From NCBI RefSeq assembly GCF_905475345.1, contig NC_066592.1, forward strand, positions 5,171,001 to 5,235,000: a stretch of 64,000 nt of DNA, read 5' to 3'. The translations under genes and the position numbers were made by a program. Positions 39,386 to 52,551 of this stretch are shown here, in pieces. Position 1 is the stretch's first letter, and every line of letters starts with the position of its first letter. The DNA comes from Vespula vulgaris. Its lineage: Eukaryota; Arthropoda; Insecta; Hymenoptera; Vespidae. A model generated the notes under the pieces. That model was given only the letters and a program-made list of their open reading frames with translations, ran no database searches and was not told the origin of the DNA.

Positions 39386-39988
39386 TGAGAAGTTTTAAAG
39401 ACGTTTTAAATCTATGAATTCTTCGAAACGTTGAACGCTTTGAAAATGACTAGCGTCTATGCGTTCGCGCACTAGCAGAAACGATCTGTTAACAACGCAA
39501 ATCTCTTGGCTACGTAAGTAAGTAAGTAATAACAATGTCGGAGGCTGAAGGAGAATATTCTCTTCTGTTTTTATTTTATTTTTTTTTTGTTTTGTTTTTC
39601 TTATCACCTTCGGTCTATCTCGTCAATGAACAATAACGAAAACGATTACGTAATTTTTTCGCTCGTCTGATCGAAGCTCCTAAGTTTGTTTTTTCTCTTT
39701 CTCTCTCTTTACAAAGTGAGTAAAATTTAAAGAACAAAGAATTTAACCAACGGAAAACGATCTAACCAACGACACGATGAGAAATTCGATATGACGGGGA
39801 ACGTTTTAATAGTTACAATAATCCGCTCGGTACTACCAAGTATCGGAATCGAGAATGGCCGATCGCAGGCCAAGGACACGGTCTCACGGATTCGATACGA
39901 TTCAACTCGACCCACCTCACTTTCCTTTTCTTTGGCTTATCGCTCTCGTTCAACTGGAGAACTACGTTCCTCCTCCTCCTTTTCGTCT

Positions 39989-40020
<32 letters not shown>

Positions 40021-42264
40021 TTCCTCCACGCTGACTACCTTCTTCCTCTTGTTCAATGGAATCACTAAATTCTTTTTCGCGAACCGGAGAAGAGAGGGAG
40101 TACGTACTCACGCTTCGCTCGACACATTGAGACTGATCGTGAATTATCATTTATGAATAATACAAACTACGACGTATCACCTTACATAGGTCGAGTCGAT
40201 CGATATCGTCCTTTCAAGTTTACAAACAATAATCGAGCACGAGGAGAACATTGTTACGCGACGATCGTAACGCGGATCAATATCATTCTTCGTTGTGTTT
40301 TCACTTCATGTGTTTCCTCTTTTCTCTCTTTTTTTTTTTTCTTTTTTTCTTTCAACGTCGCGACGAACGATTCCAATCGCATTTTTTAACATCATCAAAG
40401 ATTACGCCGTCGTTTCGCGAAATTCAATTTCATACGAGCACATAGATACTTTCAGTTTATTACGAAATGTTCGGTTATACTCGCTCGAGAAACAATCGCT
40501 CGTACTCGATATCGCAATCAGCTTCCTTTCAAAACTTAGACGATGTTCGGCAACGTTTTCGAGAATGGAAACGTATTTCGCACCCACGCTATTATCCACG
40601 GATGAACAAATACATGGACGAGTTGACCGTTTACGCACTCCTCCTCCTCCTCCTCCTATCGAATCACTTTCGCTTTTGTTCCCTTTGCATTCCGTGAATG
40701 GCTCGCGAGATAGGAGAATGATTCACTACGTTTAGAAGAAGAAGAGTATTATAGCTCTTTTGATTCGACAAAAAATACGATTGTATGTCTCTATAGAACG
40801 TCTAGGGTCTCTTCGAATCGTTCTCAAATGGAAGAACGATAAATTACGTTAAAAATGGAAAATCGAATTCTTTCGCCTTGGATAGGACCGAATGGTTCCC
40901 GTCTTTTGCAAGGGGCGCTCATACTTAAAGATGAGGACGAGCAAATAAGATTTCATTATTGCAAAAGGCAATTAATTTCACTTTTAACTGCTTATTATGC
41001 GTATAATTGGCAATTACTTAGAGATTTAAACTGCCGGTAATACGGCTTATACCGATCACGTTGCTTATACGTACCAACTTATACGATACATACCTACGTA
41101 TTTACGTCGGGCACGGCATTAATTGTTCCCTGCATTTTATTGCATACCCGTTCACCTATCGTTTCTTGCTCGTAATATGTTTGCCTACGTGCTATGTAGT
41201 ATTTATCTTATAACGTCTATTGCCTTTGCACGCGTTTCGGAAGGAAAACGAAAGGATATTCCCGTCCTCGCTAACTAATTACGATTCAATTATTTCTAAA
41301 CTCTATGCCGCATGAGAGAGGAGAAAAGAAGAAGGTGACTCAGTGGAGAGATGAGTCGAGTAAATCGGAGGGAAGATCGAGAAAGGGGGTAGTAAGGAAA
41401 ATGGAAAAGACGGAGGGAGAAAAAAGAACGAACTTAAAATTAAAGATATTTCAGAGTCATCGATCGTTGGACCGAACTCATTTGGATCGAATCGCTCACG
41501 TACCGATAAAGATCGCTAAGGTAAGCACGAGGATAAAGAAGAAAAAAGAGAACAAGAAGTAAGAGAAGAAGGAGGTGGAGGTGGACGTGGATGCTTAAAG
41601 AGGAAGACGAGCGACTCACTTTCGCTTTGTCCGTCGTGACCCGAGACTCGATCTCTCGTGTCGGCACATTCCGCGAATGGCGGTACAAGAGGACAACTCA
41701 AACAAGAACCGGTCCAGATTTTCACGTGAAGGCCCAATTCTAAGATCTTTGTTCTTATCCTTCCTCGTTGATTCTTTTCCATCGAAAATGATATCTATCG
41801 CGTTTTCTTTTTTATCTCGATCGTATCTTTCTCGATACGACGATAAAATAATTGATATAAAAATTAAATGACAAAAGAAAGAAAAAACATGTTCATCGAT
41901 CATTGTTTACAATTTCGAGATGATCCTCGATCTATGCTTTACGTTAATTGCGACGAGACAGTTAGATTGAAAATCTAATTCTAATTATAAGATTTTTATT
42001 CTTATCTTTTTCTTATTGGCTTCGACGTTTTAATCAAAGATTATACTCATCATTTATTTTTTGTATGTATGTCGTTAATCACGTCGTTTTTAATACGGTA
42101 ACAGTATAATGAAACTAGGAATTAAAAAGAAAAGTCTAGTTTTTATTAAGATCACCTGAAAGATCTCCGAACTATGCTACGTTAACCGTGATAAGATAAT
42201 TAGGTTGAAAGTTATCCAAGAGACCGAAGGAATCTCGCTCTTTATCGCCGGGAGCGCTCATTAA

Positions 42265-42409
42265 ATCACTTATAGACTAGCTGGATATATCTAGTGAATT
42301 TCCTGGCGTAGCCATGAATTCACGAGAACCCATGGGAATTCATAGCTATCTATGGAAAAGATTGCCGCTACCAGTTGCCACGATAGTGTGGTAAACCATA
42401 CTATAGTGG
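42265..42409. other. Cluster of inverted repeats
   Basis: Three inverted repeats stand close together: ACTAG/CTAGT (about 42276-42295), ATGAATTC/GAATTCAT (about 42313-42344) and the long hairpin CCACGATAGTGTGGT / ACCATACTATAGTGG (42378-42392 and 42395-42409). The last has 13 Watson-Crick pairs and one G-T pair over 15 positions with a two-base spacer. Confidence 0.6.
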
Positions 42410-43200
42410 ATGTTTTATTTCCTATTTTCCAACCCTTGAGTCTTCTGAATAATAAATCTAAAACCGTGTAATCTAAAATAATACTTCCTTCAAGATAACG
42501 ATTATCGTTCGTCACAATTAAACGCACTTATGCCGTCGATATGATCGTAACGAGTACGGAGATATATAGATTCATATCGATTAATTAATATTCTATCTTA
42601 AATTGATTTCATTAAGAAAAGTTGATCAAGAAGAAAAAAACAGAAGAAACAGAAAAAAGAAGAAAAGAAAAAAAGGATCAAGGCCTATCTCAATCCAGCT
42701 TATAGATACGACAAATCCTACGCAAGATCGTTCCTCGCAAGGTCCTTTTAAGAATCGATCGAACATTCTTTGCTTTATAGAATCGACGTTCCATCTATAC
42801 TTTCCCTGGCATACATTCATACGTACGTGTGTGTCTAGATTTATATATATATATATATATATACACACGCATATATGTACGTATCTAGACACGTAGGAAG
42901 AAACGATAGCACACGAATAAACGAGGAAAAAAAGGGGAGAAAAAATAAAAGATATTCAAGAGAGAAGGAGAGGGAGAGAAAGAGAGAGAAAATGGAAGGC
43001 GTAACGCGTTCGTCAAGTAAGTATGTAAAAGTAAACTTGGCATTCCGAGCACGTGGTCCGTGGAGCACAGGAGGAAGGCATATATTTATCTGGCACACGT
43101 ATAATACGAAACGAGTCGCCGCGATTAGAATCCCACAAAAACGCCTTGCAGAAGCCGTTCACGCGTGCTAGTCACGTATATACATACATATATGTATAGA

Positions 43201-43222
43201 TATACTCTCATATATATATATA

Positions 43223-43267
<45 letters not shown>
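43201..43267. repeat. (TA)n microsatellite
   Basis: Interrupted TA array, with TGTG breaks, of about 65 bases. Confidence 0.9.
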
Positions 43268-43271
<4 letters not shown>

Positions 43272-43972
43272 GCACTGAAAGATATCTTTCGAACGTGTAT
43301 TAGTCAGTTAGACTCACGCAAAGATCGGAACGATCATATATCGAGGTATGTATATAACTCGTGCCGTTGATCAGGGATGCGATCAGGATCAAGATCATTT
43401 TCTAAGATAAGCTACGAAATTTTTTTTTATTCGCGCATCCCTGAACACACGTATCACGCGAGAGTATGCGAATTGCGTTACAAACTTGATACGCATATTT
43501 TATTAAAGAAGAATGTAAAACCTAGTGATCTCGACTCGATGATCGATTCAATTCAATTTTCCTTAGAGTCTCATCTAATTATAAATATTTCTGTATCTCT
43601 CTCTCTTTCTCTCTTTTTCTTTCTTTCAATCAATATTTAAACTTGTAACGATATTATATCGCAATAAAAAAAAAAAATGAATAAATAAAAAATAAGAAAA
43701 GAAAATAATAAAAATGAAAGATAGAGAATCAAACGTTAGTGGTAACGAGACCGAAGAGCTTTTTAAAACTTTACGATTATTATTATTAACTCCTTCCAAA
43801 TTATTTTCGATCGTATCAAATAGTTTCTCGTTAGTTCAATATTTTATGGCCCAATAAATGCATGACGATATATATTTATATAGCTTATTTACAATTAGAG
43901 CGAGCAACTCGAGATACCTAAGTAGGTATGCATGTATGTATATACATATATAGACACATAGGACTCGCTTGT

Positions 43973-44022
43973 GAACGAAATGTAATGTCGAGTTGAACTG
44001 GACGTAGGACCGCAAAGGGTTA
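43973..44022. repeat. Dispersed element, copy 2
   Basis: GAACGAAATGTAATGTCGAG matches 14921 with one mismatch over 22 bases, followed by a weaker match (ACGTAGGACCGC versus ACATAGGATCGC). Confidence 0.5.
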
Positions 44023-44263
44023 CAAATAAAAAATGAGGATAAGAGTAGGTACCGACCGTGTGATCTATACGTTATAATGATTGACAAAAAAGAAAATCAT
44101 GAAACCTAGGAAATTTGATCTCTGTCGTTAGAATAATACTATGAAAAAACTCGGTGAAAAGCTTCGAGCATTATCTCTCTCTCTCTCTCTCTGTCTCTCT
44201 TTCTTTCTCTTTTTGGAGATCTATTCAAGACAGGTAGAAATAGAACGTGGGCAACGTTGTTGG

Positions 44264-44265
44264 TG

Positions 44266-44331
<66 letters not shown>

Positions 44332-44357
44332 CGTCGTCGTCGTCGTCATCGTTGTTG
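44264..44357. repeat. (GTT)n then (GTC)n trinucleotide tract
   Basis: About 22 TTG units followed by seven TCG units and a short TTG return. Open frames of Cys, Val or Leu here are artefacts. Confidence 0.95.
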
Positions 44358-44532
44358 TTACCGCAAGACTCACCGACAGAAATGGTTGCTGCGGACGGTC
44401 TCGAAGAAATCTTACACGCGTATACTCGCCGTAATTATATGTGCGTACCAACGGCCAACAACGTAACGTGCCGCGAGTGAAACGAGCCTTAAGTACCGAG
44501 GGTAAATAGCCGTGAGACGTACACGCGATATA

Positions 44533-44607
44533 TGCTGTTGCTGCTGCTGCTGCTGCTGCTGTTGCTGCTACTTCTGTTGTTGCTGTTGCTGTTACTGTTG
44601 TTGCAGC
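44533..44607. repeat. (CTG)n trinucleotide tract
   Basis: CTG and TTG units over 75 bases. A second CTG/TTG tract lies at 46806-46873. Confidence 0.9.
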
Positions 44608-44911
44608 TTTCTAAGAGACGTTGTACGTACTTACATACTTAGATACGTGCTCACATTCAGTTCGTTATTTCGTGTATATACGTATGTGTGTGTGTGTGTG
44701 TATATATATAGAATGATTTCATTGATTCTATTAAAAGTAAAGAAAAAAGGAGAGTGAGAGAAAAGAAAATTTTTACACAATTTTTGTAAATGACAATTAA
44801 AAAAAATTTCCCATGTGGGTGGAATTTAATTCCGAATTTATAAGTAAACGTACGCTATCAATTTTTCGGACATTTTCAAAGCCGGTTCTTCTCAATAATT
44901 TCAAAAGCCTA

Positions 44912-44952
<41 letters not shown>

Positions 44953-45499
44953 GTCTTTTCCTCTTTCTCTTTCTCTTCCTCTTTCCCTCTTTCTCTTTCT
45001 CTCTTATTCTTATGGAGGAACGTTGGCGAGAATATATCGCGAGCATACGTGCGAGCGTATATGACAGAGTTATTATATTCGCATCCTCGTTACTGTGGCT
45101 ACATACCAAAGCGTTATCCTGGCGAAGGGCGACGTACTAGAAATCGTGCCGCTTGCATGCCACCTTCGTTTAATGACCAACCGTATTCCTTAGCCTTAAC
45201 ATCGTTCCTACTATCATCCAACTTCTCTTCCTGTTTCTCCATTTGACAGAACATATGGGAGTAAAAAAGATAAATACAAAAAGAAGACAATTATGATAAC
45301 AGTAATAATAAAAAAATATTTAAAAAAAGAAACAAGTTGAAGAAAAATAAAAAGCAAGAAACGAAGAAAATAAACTATTCAAAAAAAAAAGGAAAAAGAA
45401 ATTAAAAAGAAATTAAAAAGAAATAAATAAATGAATAAAAAAGAAACGATAAGAAGTTTGAGAAAGAGAGATGGCATACGTGTAATACAGTAAGAGACG

Positions 45500-45725
45500 G
45501 ACCTCGTAAAACGAAAACTTCTCGTTCGGTATATAGGCATCGGCTTGGATGTTACGCAACCACTGGTGGAATAATAAAGGCCGACCTTGCAAAAAGAGGC
45601 CTGCTGGAATGCAGATCCTTTCAAAGGATAATCATTTCTCGGGAATACACCGTAATACCGGTATTCAGGGTTCGATGCATATTGCATGGAAAGCCGTTCC
45701 GAACGGTCTTAATATATAGCTCGTG
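45500..45725. other. Island of complex sequence
   Basis: About 220 bases of balanced sequence, containing GGCCGACCTTGCAAAAAGAG and CGGTATTCAGGGTTCGATGC. Not recognised as coding. Candidate conserved element. Confidence 0.3.
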
Positions 45726-45906
45726 TAGCATCGCTCGTCAACGATCGACAAGAAAAAAAATCTTTTCGAACGGCCATTACGTTCTATAGAAGTTGTTGCG
45801 TTGTTCGAACGATTCGCTTCCTAGTTCGTACATAGATACGTTACGATAACCGATCGTTCGCGAGATAATACCTTAATCTATCGGCCTAATCGAATCTTTC
45901 GTCGAC

Positions 45907-45973
45907 GTAGGTAGATAGGTAGGTAGGTAGGTAGGTAGGTAGGTAGGTAGGTAGGTAGGTAGGTAGGTAGGTG
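45907..45973. repeat. (TAGG)n tetranucleotide array
   Basis: About 16 TAGG units. This is a tetramer, not the insect telomere pentamer TTAGG. Confidence 0.95.
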
Positions 45974-46650
45974 GAAGATATATATACAGATGTATAATAC
46001 ATACAGAAATACACGTAAGCTTCGCCGTACATTACCTATTTGCATAAATCAAGCAAATTCTTTTCCTGTCTTTCCAAGGATCCGTCATCTTAGCCGACTT
46101 TCTCTAACGTAAACACACATCACCGGCCGAACAACGTCTGATTTCCCTCGGCTAAGAATCTTCCGAACTTAAACATTTCAAACAGGTAGGTATGAAGAAG
46201 AAAATACGTAGATACATACACACATACATAGCTATCGCGTAATGCCATTTACGAACGAAGAAATCTATTTGTCGAATATAACCGCTTTCGTAAAGAATGA
46301 TCGTAGGTATGTATGTATTTATCTCTTCCTCGTGATCATTCACCTCAAAGTAAAACGTCGTAACTTGTACACGTGAATAAAAGTAAATAAAGCTATGCGT
46401 ACGCGACGGATAAGGATCGATTCGAGCCGGAGGGACGCGAGATTATAAAGTCTGCGAACGGATTGAGAGAAATAAAGAGGGAGAGAAGAAAAGACTGCCT
46501 TCGCTCGTAAAGCAGAGTTCGACAGGTTAAACGGGACTTCCGCGATGCGATGCGACGCGACGATCTCCGCTCGTGTTCCGCTCGAACGTCTCGCGCTGTT
46601 ATCATCGAAGGCCTACTCCGATCCCGAGGCTGAAAGCTATCCCGCGGAAA

Positions 46651-46668
46651 CACGAAGAGGAAGAAGAA

Positions 46669-46703
<35 letters not shown>

Positions 46704-46722
46704 AGAAGAAGAAGAAGAAGAA
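46651..46722. repeat. (GAA)n microsatellite
   Basis: About 22 GAA units with two GGA variants. Confidence 0.95.
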
Positions 46723-47104
46723 GCTACTCTCTGTGTGTCCGAGAGAGTAAGAGAAGGAGAGAGAGGGCAGGTGGAGAATACGAGCGAAAGATGAACGGGA
46801 CCGTGGTGTGTTGCTGTTGCTGCTGTTGCTGATGCTGCTGTTGCTGGTGGTGCTGCTGCCGTTGCTCTTGTTGCCCCTGGCTAAGGCGAGTCTCCTCCTC
46901 GAGAGGAGAGGAATGTTCGTGAAAGTCTCGAGCCATTGAGCACGACGAACGAGTCACTATCGTTCGCCATTCGTGCGGTCCTTATCGTCGGCTCTCGAAC
47001 ATTAGGTAAGACTTTATGGTGGTCCGAGCACACGCCAAGGTCTCGTTTCCGCGTACGAAGGTTATTGCTCGTTTCTCTCTCCATCTCCATCACTATCTCT
47101 ATCG

Positions 47105-47105
<1 letters not shown>

Positions 47106-47148
<43 letters not shown>

Positions 47149-47152
47149 ATCT
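47106..47152. repeat. (CT)n microsatellite
   Basis: About 20 CT units. Confidence 0.95.
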
Positions 47153-50100
47153 CTTTTCTTTCCTTTGCCCCTTTTATTCGCTCTTTCCTCGTCCGATTAA
47201 TTTAGCAAAGAAACTAATTTTACAATTACACGAGCCAAGATACGTGCCCTTTGTTCGCGATATCCTCGTCACCTTTTTCGTCGTCCCACGAGAGAGAAAT
47301 CGATATTATAGACTCAGCACGAAGCCTTGTCGATTGCTCGTGATCGTCGACTAGCGCGAGCAAGACCATCTCGACCATTGGAATTCCATGAGAAAAACTG
47401 GAATATCTGAATAGTAAATGAGAGACGAACCGCGCGTAAAGGATTATAGCTGAATAAACGTCAGTCAATCTCTCTCTCTCTTTCTCCTTCTGCATATCCT
47501 TGATCCTTTTGCATATTCCGAGAGATGAAGTACGGTCGACTGATCTCTACGAAGGTCGCAAGACCAGATCGCATTTTCCAGAAAACCATCGAACGTTGAC
47601 CTCGATATGATAAATTATAAAATACGAAACGTATCTACAAACGTGTGGATACGATATATAACAAAATAAAAAAGTTTATATACGAATGACAAAAAAAAAG
47701 AACTACTTTCTTATCCTTTGTTTTCTTTTTTCTTCCTATTTACCTTTCCTTTCTTTTTCTCTCTTTTACTTTTCTACCCTCGTTAAAGAAGAATGAAGAA
47801 GACTAGGAAGTAAATAAAAAATAAAGAGTATTACGTTATTCTTTAGATTAGATCTAACCACTTTGCGACTAATTAACATTTATAACTAAAGTAAATAGAT
47901 GTAGATCATTAGCCAGGGTGCTCGTATAAATATCTAATGTATGCGCGTTAGAAGAGTACCCTCTCCGATTGGCATGAGTTATTTGAAAAGAAACGGGAAC
48001 GTTTATTACGCAGCTAATATAGAAAGACATAAAAAAAGAAAGAAAGAAAAAGAAAGAAATAGAATGAGAAAAAGAGAAAGAGAGAGAGAGAGAGGACTCT
48101 CGTTTATAGATAAGGCAATCTGTGCCAGACAGACAAAACGATCTTACGTCGTAACCTCGACGATATGCGGTAAGCATCCGTGAGAGGCCACACGTTCCCT
48201 GTGAACGTCGAGTAACAGCTGTTCGCGCGAAAAACTCTCTCGAGAGAGAACTTCGTTGAAATCTCCTCCTCCTCCTCCTCCTCCTTCTCTTCCAAGGAGG
48301 AGGAGGAATTATAATAAGCAGTGGCAGTGCCGTTGCCACTGGACGAACGCTTTCTCCGTGGCCAGTGTGTGACCCACGATGACATCCTTTCGATTCTACT
48401 TCGTTTCTTATCCTTAATCTTAAAAAAAAAAAATATTTTTTTCTCGTTCTTTGCTCGATCGAAAATCACGCGGCAAATTTCAAAGTCACGTATTGGTACT
48501 TTTTTTTTCTTTTTTCTTTTTTTTTTTTTTTTAAGCATTCCTAATTTATTTTTTCGCTCGCTACAGTATCACCAGTTCATATCCTAAAGATTAGATTTTA
48601 TAATTACAAATTATACTTGATTATATCATTATATATATTTGTATATCGTAGCATAGTTTTAATATATATCGTAATATTAGGATTTAATTATTTTGAAAAA
48701 ATTTACTGTAAATTTTTCATTATACATATATAAAATATTTCTTTTAGAACACCATGAAAAATTAAATTATAAAGGGTTAACCGATTTACGTAGAGATTCT
48801 TTTTTTTTCCCCTATGCAAATTCACAGGTGAATGACAAACGAGTCTCGCACGGTCGATCATAAATACATACATACATACATGCATACTTGCTTGCATGCA
48901 TTCATGCATGCATATATACACAATACAACGGTGAAAAAGAAATAGCGATTCTTCTTCTAATGAAATGCTTTCCGGGAGCTCGACGTAAAAACCGAATATG
49001 CCATTGCTGATCGGCGAAGTATGGAAAATGACCGACGAAAAGAGAGAAAGAAAAAGAGAATGAAAGAATAAAAGAGAGATAGAAAAAGAGAGAAAGAGAG
49101 AGAGAGAGAGAGACCCTTCACGTTCGCGGAACGTTAACGTGCCGTGACGTTGCCCCGTTAGACACACTCCGGCCAAACTCAGCCCGCACTTTAACTCGGA
49201 TCGTGAACTTTCTTCTTTCCCGCTCTTTTGTATCTCGAACGGATTCTCACCGTAACAATCCCGATCTTCTACGTGAATTATATCTTTTCTCTCTTTTTCT
49301 CCTTCCTTCTTTGCATTTTCTTTTCTCCCTTTCTATCTCACTCTCTCACCCTCTTGCTCTGACGACTCTTCATCTTTAAAAAAAATTTACAAAGGGGGTT
49401 GTCCCGTTAAATACAATCTTGTTCTCTTTCTCAAAACTATGATAATATCGGGGTTGATTAATTTTTAATATTTTATATTGAAATAAATAATATTGTGTAT
49501 GGATCTAGTATACTATTTTATAATATTGCATTAGATCGCATTTATTAGAATAGTTTATAAGTTGGTGAATGTTAAAGTTGATCAATCGATTTTGATATCA
49601 TAATTTTCTATCAAAAATGACTAGTTTTTTATGTAAAATACTACAAATATCGACGCGTTATTTATTGATCAGTCAAATATTATAATATTTTATATGTATA
49701 TTAGATACTTCATAGCGAGATTGATCTTTCTAATAAAATTCAAACGCTCGATACTTTACTATCAAATATAAAAATAATCGATTAACAGATACTAGCAAAA
49801 CATGATCACAGTATCGATAATATCAATGTTTCTTTTTTCTTTTTTAGTTAACCTTTGCTTCTCTTGCTCGAGAAACAGAAACAATACACTCGAAATAACG
49901 AATAACTCCCATATCTAAGATAGAATTAGACATTTATAGGAAAGGTGTGCCGGTCACGCACAAAAGAGATTCAACTCTTCTCCCTCTCTTACTTCTTACC
50001 CCTCTCTCCTTACCTTTCTTTCTTTCTACTAGCGAGAAAGAAATTTTTCAAACGTCCATCTCTCCGTCTCTACGTCGAGAAAGCCATAACATCTTTTTCC

Positions 50101-51369
50101 CTCGGCAGTCGTAAAAATCGCGCATTGTGTTTGGCTGCAAGCGGAAAGATGCCCGTTTCCATCGGCATTGTTTTCTGCTTCCGAGGATCGTTCGCCGCTT
50201 AGGGGATCCTCTCTCAAGATGTTCTCTCGAAAAAAGAGAGAGAGGGATAAAAAAAAAAAAGAGACGAAGAGTGAGATATTTTTCATCGATCGAACTTACA
50301 AGCTTAAAGATTATCTGAATGCTACGACTTCCGGAATAGTTCAATAAAAATAATAACAATAAGTACAAGCTACATCAAAAGTTTCAAAGTTAACCAAAAG
50401 TTTATCGGATAATTTCAAAAACTGACTACTCTTCTTCTAAAAACTTTTCAGGCTTGCATTGTAGTTTTACGATGTAAACTGGTAAGTTTACGATCTAAAA
50501 AAAAAAAAGAAAAATATTAGCCTGAAGAATCTCGTAAAAGGAGTAAAAAGGATTTTTAAAATTACCTACGAACTTGTGACGCATTAAAACTCTTTCGGTC
50601 TATCCTATTATCACACGTAGGTATGTATATATATAATTCGCTCGAAAGTTATTAATTTTTCTTTTATTTTTCTTAATACGATCTACGAGCGTATTAAGAA
50701 TCAGTGTTCCGAAATTGCCTGCCATTTTTCTTCCTTCTTATTTTAATTTTCTTTAATTAAAAAAGATATATGAATATATATATATATATATTTTTTACAA
50801 TTTTCTATCGTACTTACGTAACAAAACTATTTCGTCTTTACTTGCTTCTCTTATTTTTCGTTTGTTTGTCAATTAGAGAAGAATAATCGAATGAACAAAG
50901 AGGAACGTCGATAAATCCGTATATGACGAGAACGGTGGTATCTCTAAAAGACGCAAAAGAAGAAAAAAAAAAAGAGAAGAAAAAAAAAGAAAAGATGCCG
51001 AGAAATCGAGCATGCCTTTTACGCGAAGGCGATAGTATCCTAGCTTCTGCTGGCCGCGTGTAAATAATACGAGACGAAGAATCGAGACCTCACACACGCA
51101 CACACAATAAACAACGATCTCCGAAGAAACATTGAGAGGAGAAGGAGAAGGAGAAGGAGAAAGAGAAGGAGAAGAAGGACGACGACAAAGACGACGACAA
51201 CTGGGAAAGACTGCAGAAAGAGAGAGAGAGAGGTTTATTGTTTACAACCAAGCACGAGGAGTATTTATTTGGATTCCTGACTCTATAGAAATGTTTTCTA
51301 TTGTGTGTGTGTGTGTTGATATTATTTCGTTTCTTTCTCTATCTATAAAACATTGATTTCTCAATACAA

Positions 51370-51610
51370 TTATTAAATGATCAAGTATTACTAATACATT
51401 TGTATGATATTGTATTATAATATACCTATGTATAATAGTAGTATACTATTATAATATAACATTAATATGTTATACTATGGAAGATACAATTTTTTATATA
51501 TCGTAATAATATAATAACATATTGGTATAATAATATATAGTATAGTGTAATAATAGTATTATATAATATTTAATTGGAGAGAAGGAGGGAGAAAGGAGAT
51601 ATATATATAT
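51370..51610. other. Very AT-rich tract
   Basis: Irregular TA, TATA and ATAAT sequence of about 240 bases without an exact unit. Nothing else visible. Confidence 0.7.
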
Positions 51611-51735
51611 TATAAAAAACAGAAGTAGAAAAAAGGAGAAAGAAAAAACTATTACGTATAATTTATAACTAAAATTGGTAAATTCGAATTCCGTTCAACT
51701 ACTAAAAGCGAAGATTATGAAACTCTCTTCTAGAC

Positions 51736-51739
<4 letters not shown>

Positions 51740-51807
<68 letters not shown>
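51740..51807. repeat. (CT)n microsatellite, longest in the window
   Basis: About 33 uninterrupted CT units. Confidence 0.97.
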
Positions 51808-51812
<5 letters not shown>

Positions 51813-52551
51813 ATACGCATACGTTATAGATATATCTTTCGAAATGATAAAACTTCCTGACTTTCGTTTACCAAACTACAGTTGGTCTAGGCTTATCTAT
51901 ACGTCAATATAACACACACCTGCCTTTTTTACATACGCGGAAACATAGGTGAAACTTAGAAACAATTGGAAATAGGGCGTGCAGCTCGCTTCACGTCTCA
52001 GCAACTAGAAAGACACGTGAATCCACGGAGTAGTTCGAGTGAAAGATTTCAATGTTAAAAAGAAGGGAAAATGTCTTCTTACGAGTTCCTACTTCCTACA
52101 TTTCAAATATTCTTCAAACTTTCTAATATATTCAAAGTACGACTAATTATATCGAACGATATACATACGTGCATAAATACATACATGGAAGATATGAAAT
52201 AACGAAAATAAGAAAAAATATATATTCATTTTTAGCAATTAGAGTCGAAGGAAAATAATGGAAAAAAAAAAGAAAAGAAAAGAAAAGAATGAAAATAATA
52301 ACGAGTCCAATTTACAAAGAAAAAGAAACTTGTTAAAAAATTCATTGCGTAAAAATATTGTATAAGATTCGCGAAGCGGGTCGATTGTCGCGCCACCAAC
52401 TTTGAAATTCAAAAGATTTCGAAGCAGGACGAGTTTGGCGGGCCGCACGAAAGAGACGGCGTAATAAACGAAATACACGTTCGCTCTCGCTCGTACGCTT
52501 TTAACTTAATTTAACGTGTCGTATAAAACATCGTTACATGGTTTCTACTTA

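Larger units (their letters stand above)
10128..52551 (-). other. Giant gene-free stretch, probably the first intron of the 4011-10072 gene
   Basis: Between the acceptor at 10128 and the donor at 52551 no open frame on either strand looks like conserved protein. All the longer open frames here come from simple repeats or from shadowing purine/pyrimidine tracts. I found no tRNA, rRNA or transposase, reverse transcriptase or integrase signature. The span holds microsatellites every few hundred bases, islands of complex sequence (listed separately) and several CpG-rich spots that may be alternative first exons. That it is one intron is inference from the splice sites at both ends. Confidence 0.5.

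Noticed and set aside
42378..42409. MicroRNA precursor
   Set aside because: The spacer is two bases and the stem only 15 pairs; a miRNA hairpin needs a longer stem and a larger loop.
44247..44480. Overlapping open frames of poly-Cys, poly-Leu, poly-Val and poly-Thr
   Set aside because: They are readings of one (GTT)n/(GTC)n microsatellite in several frames on both strands.
45907..45973. Possible interstitial telomere repeat
   Set aside because: The unit is TAGG, a tetramer; the insect telomere unit is TTAGG.
10128..52551. Transposable element genes in the long non-coding stretch
   Set aside because: No reverse transcriptase, transposase or integrase motif and no terminal repeats were seen in any frame.
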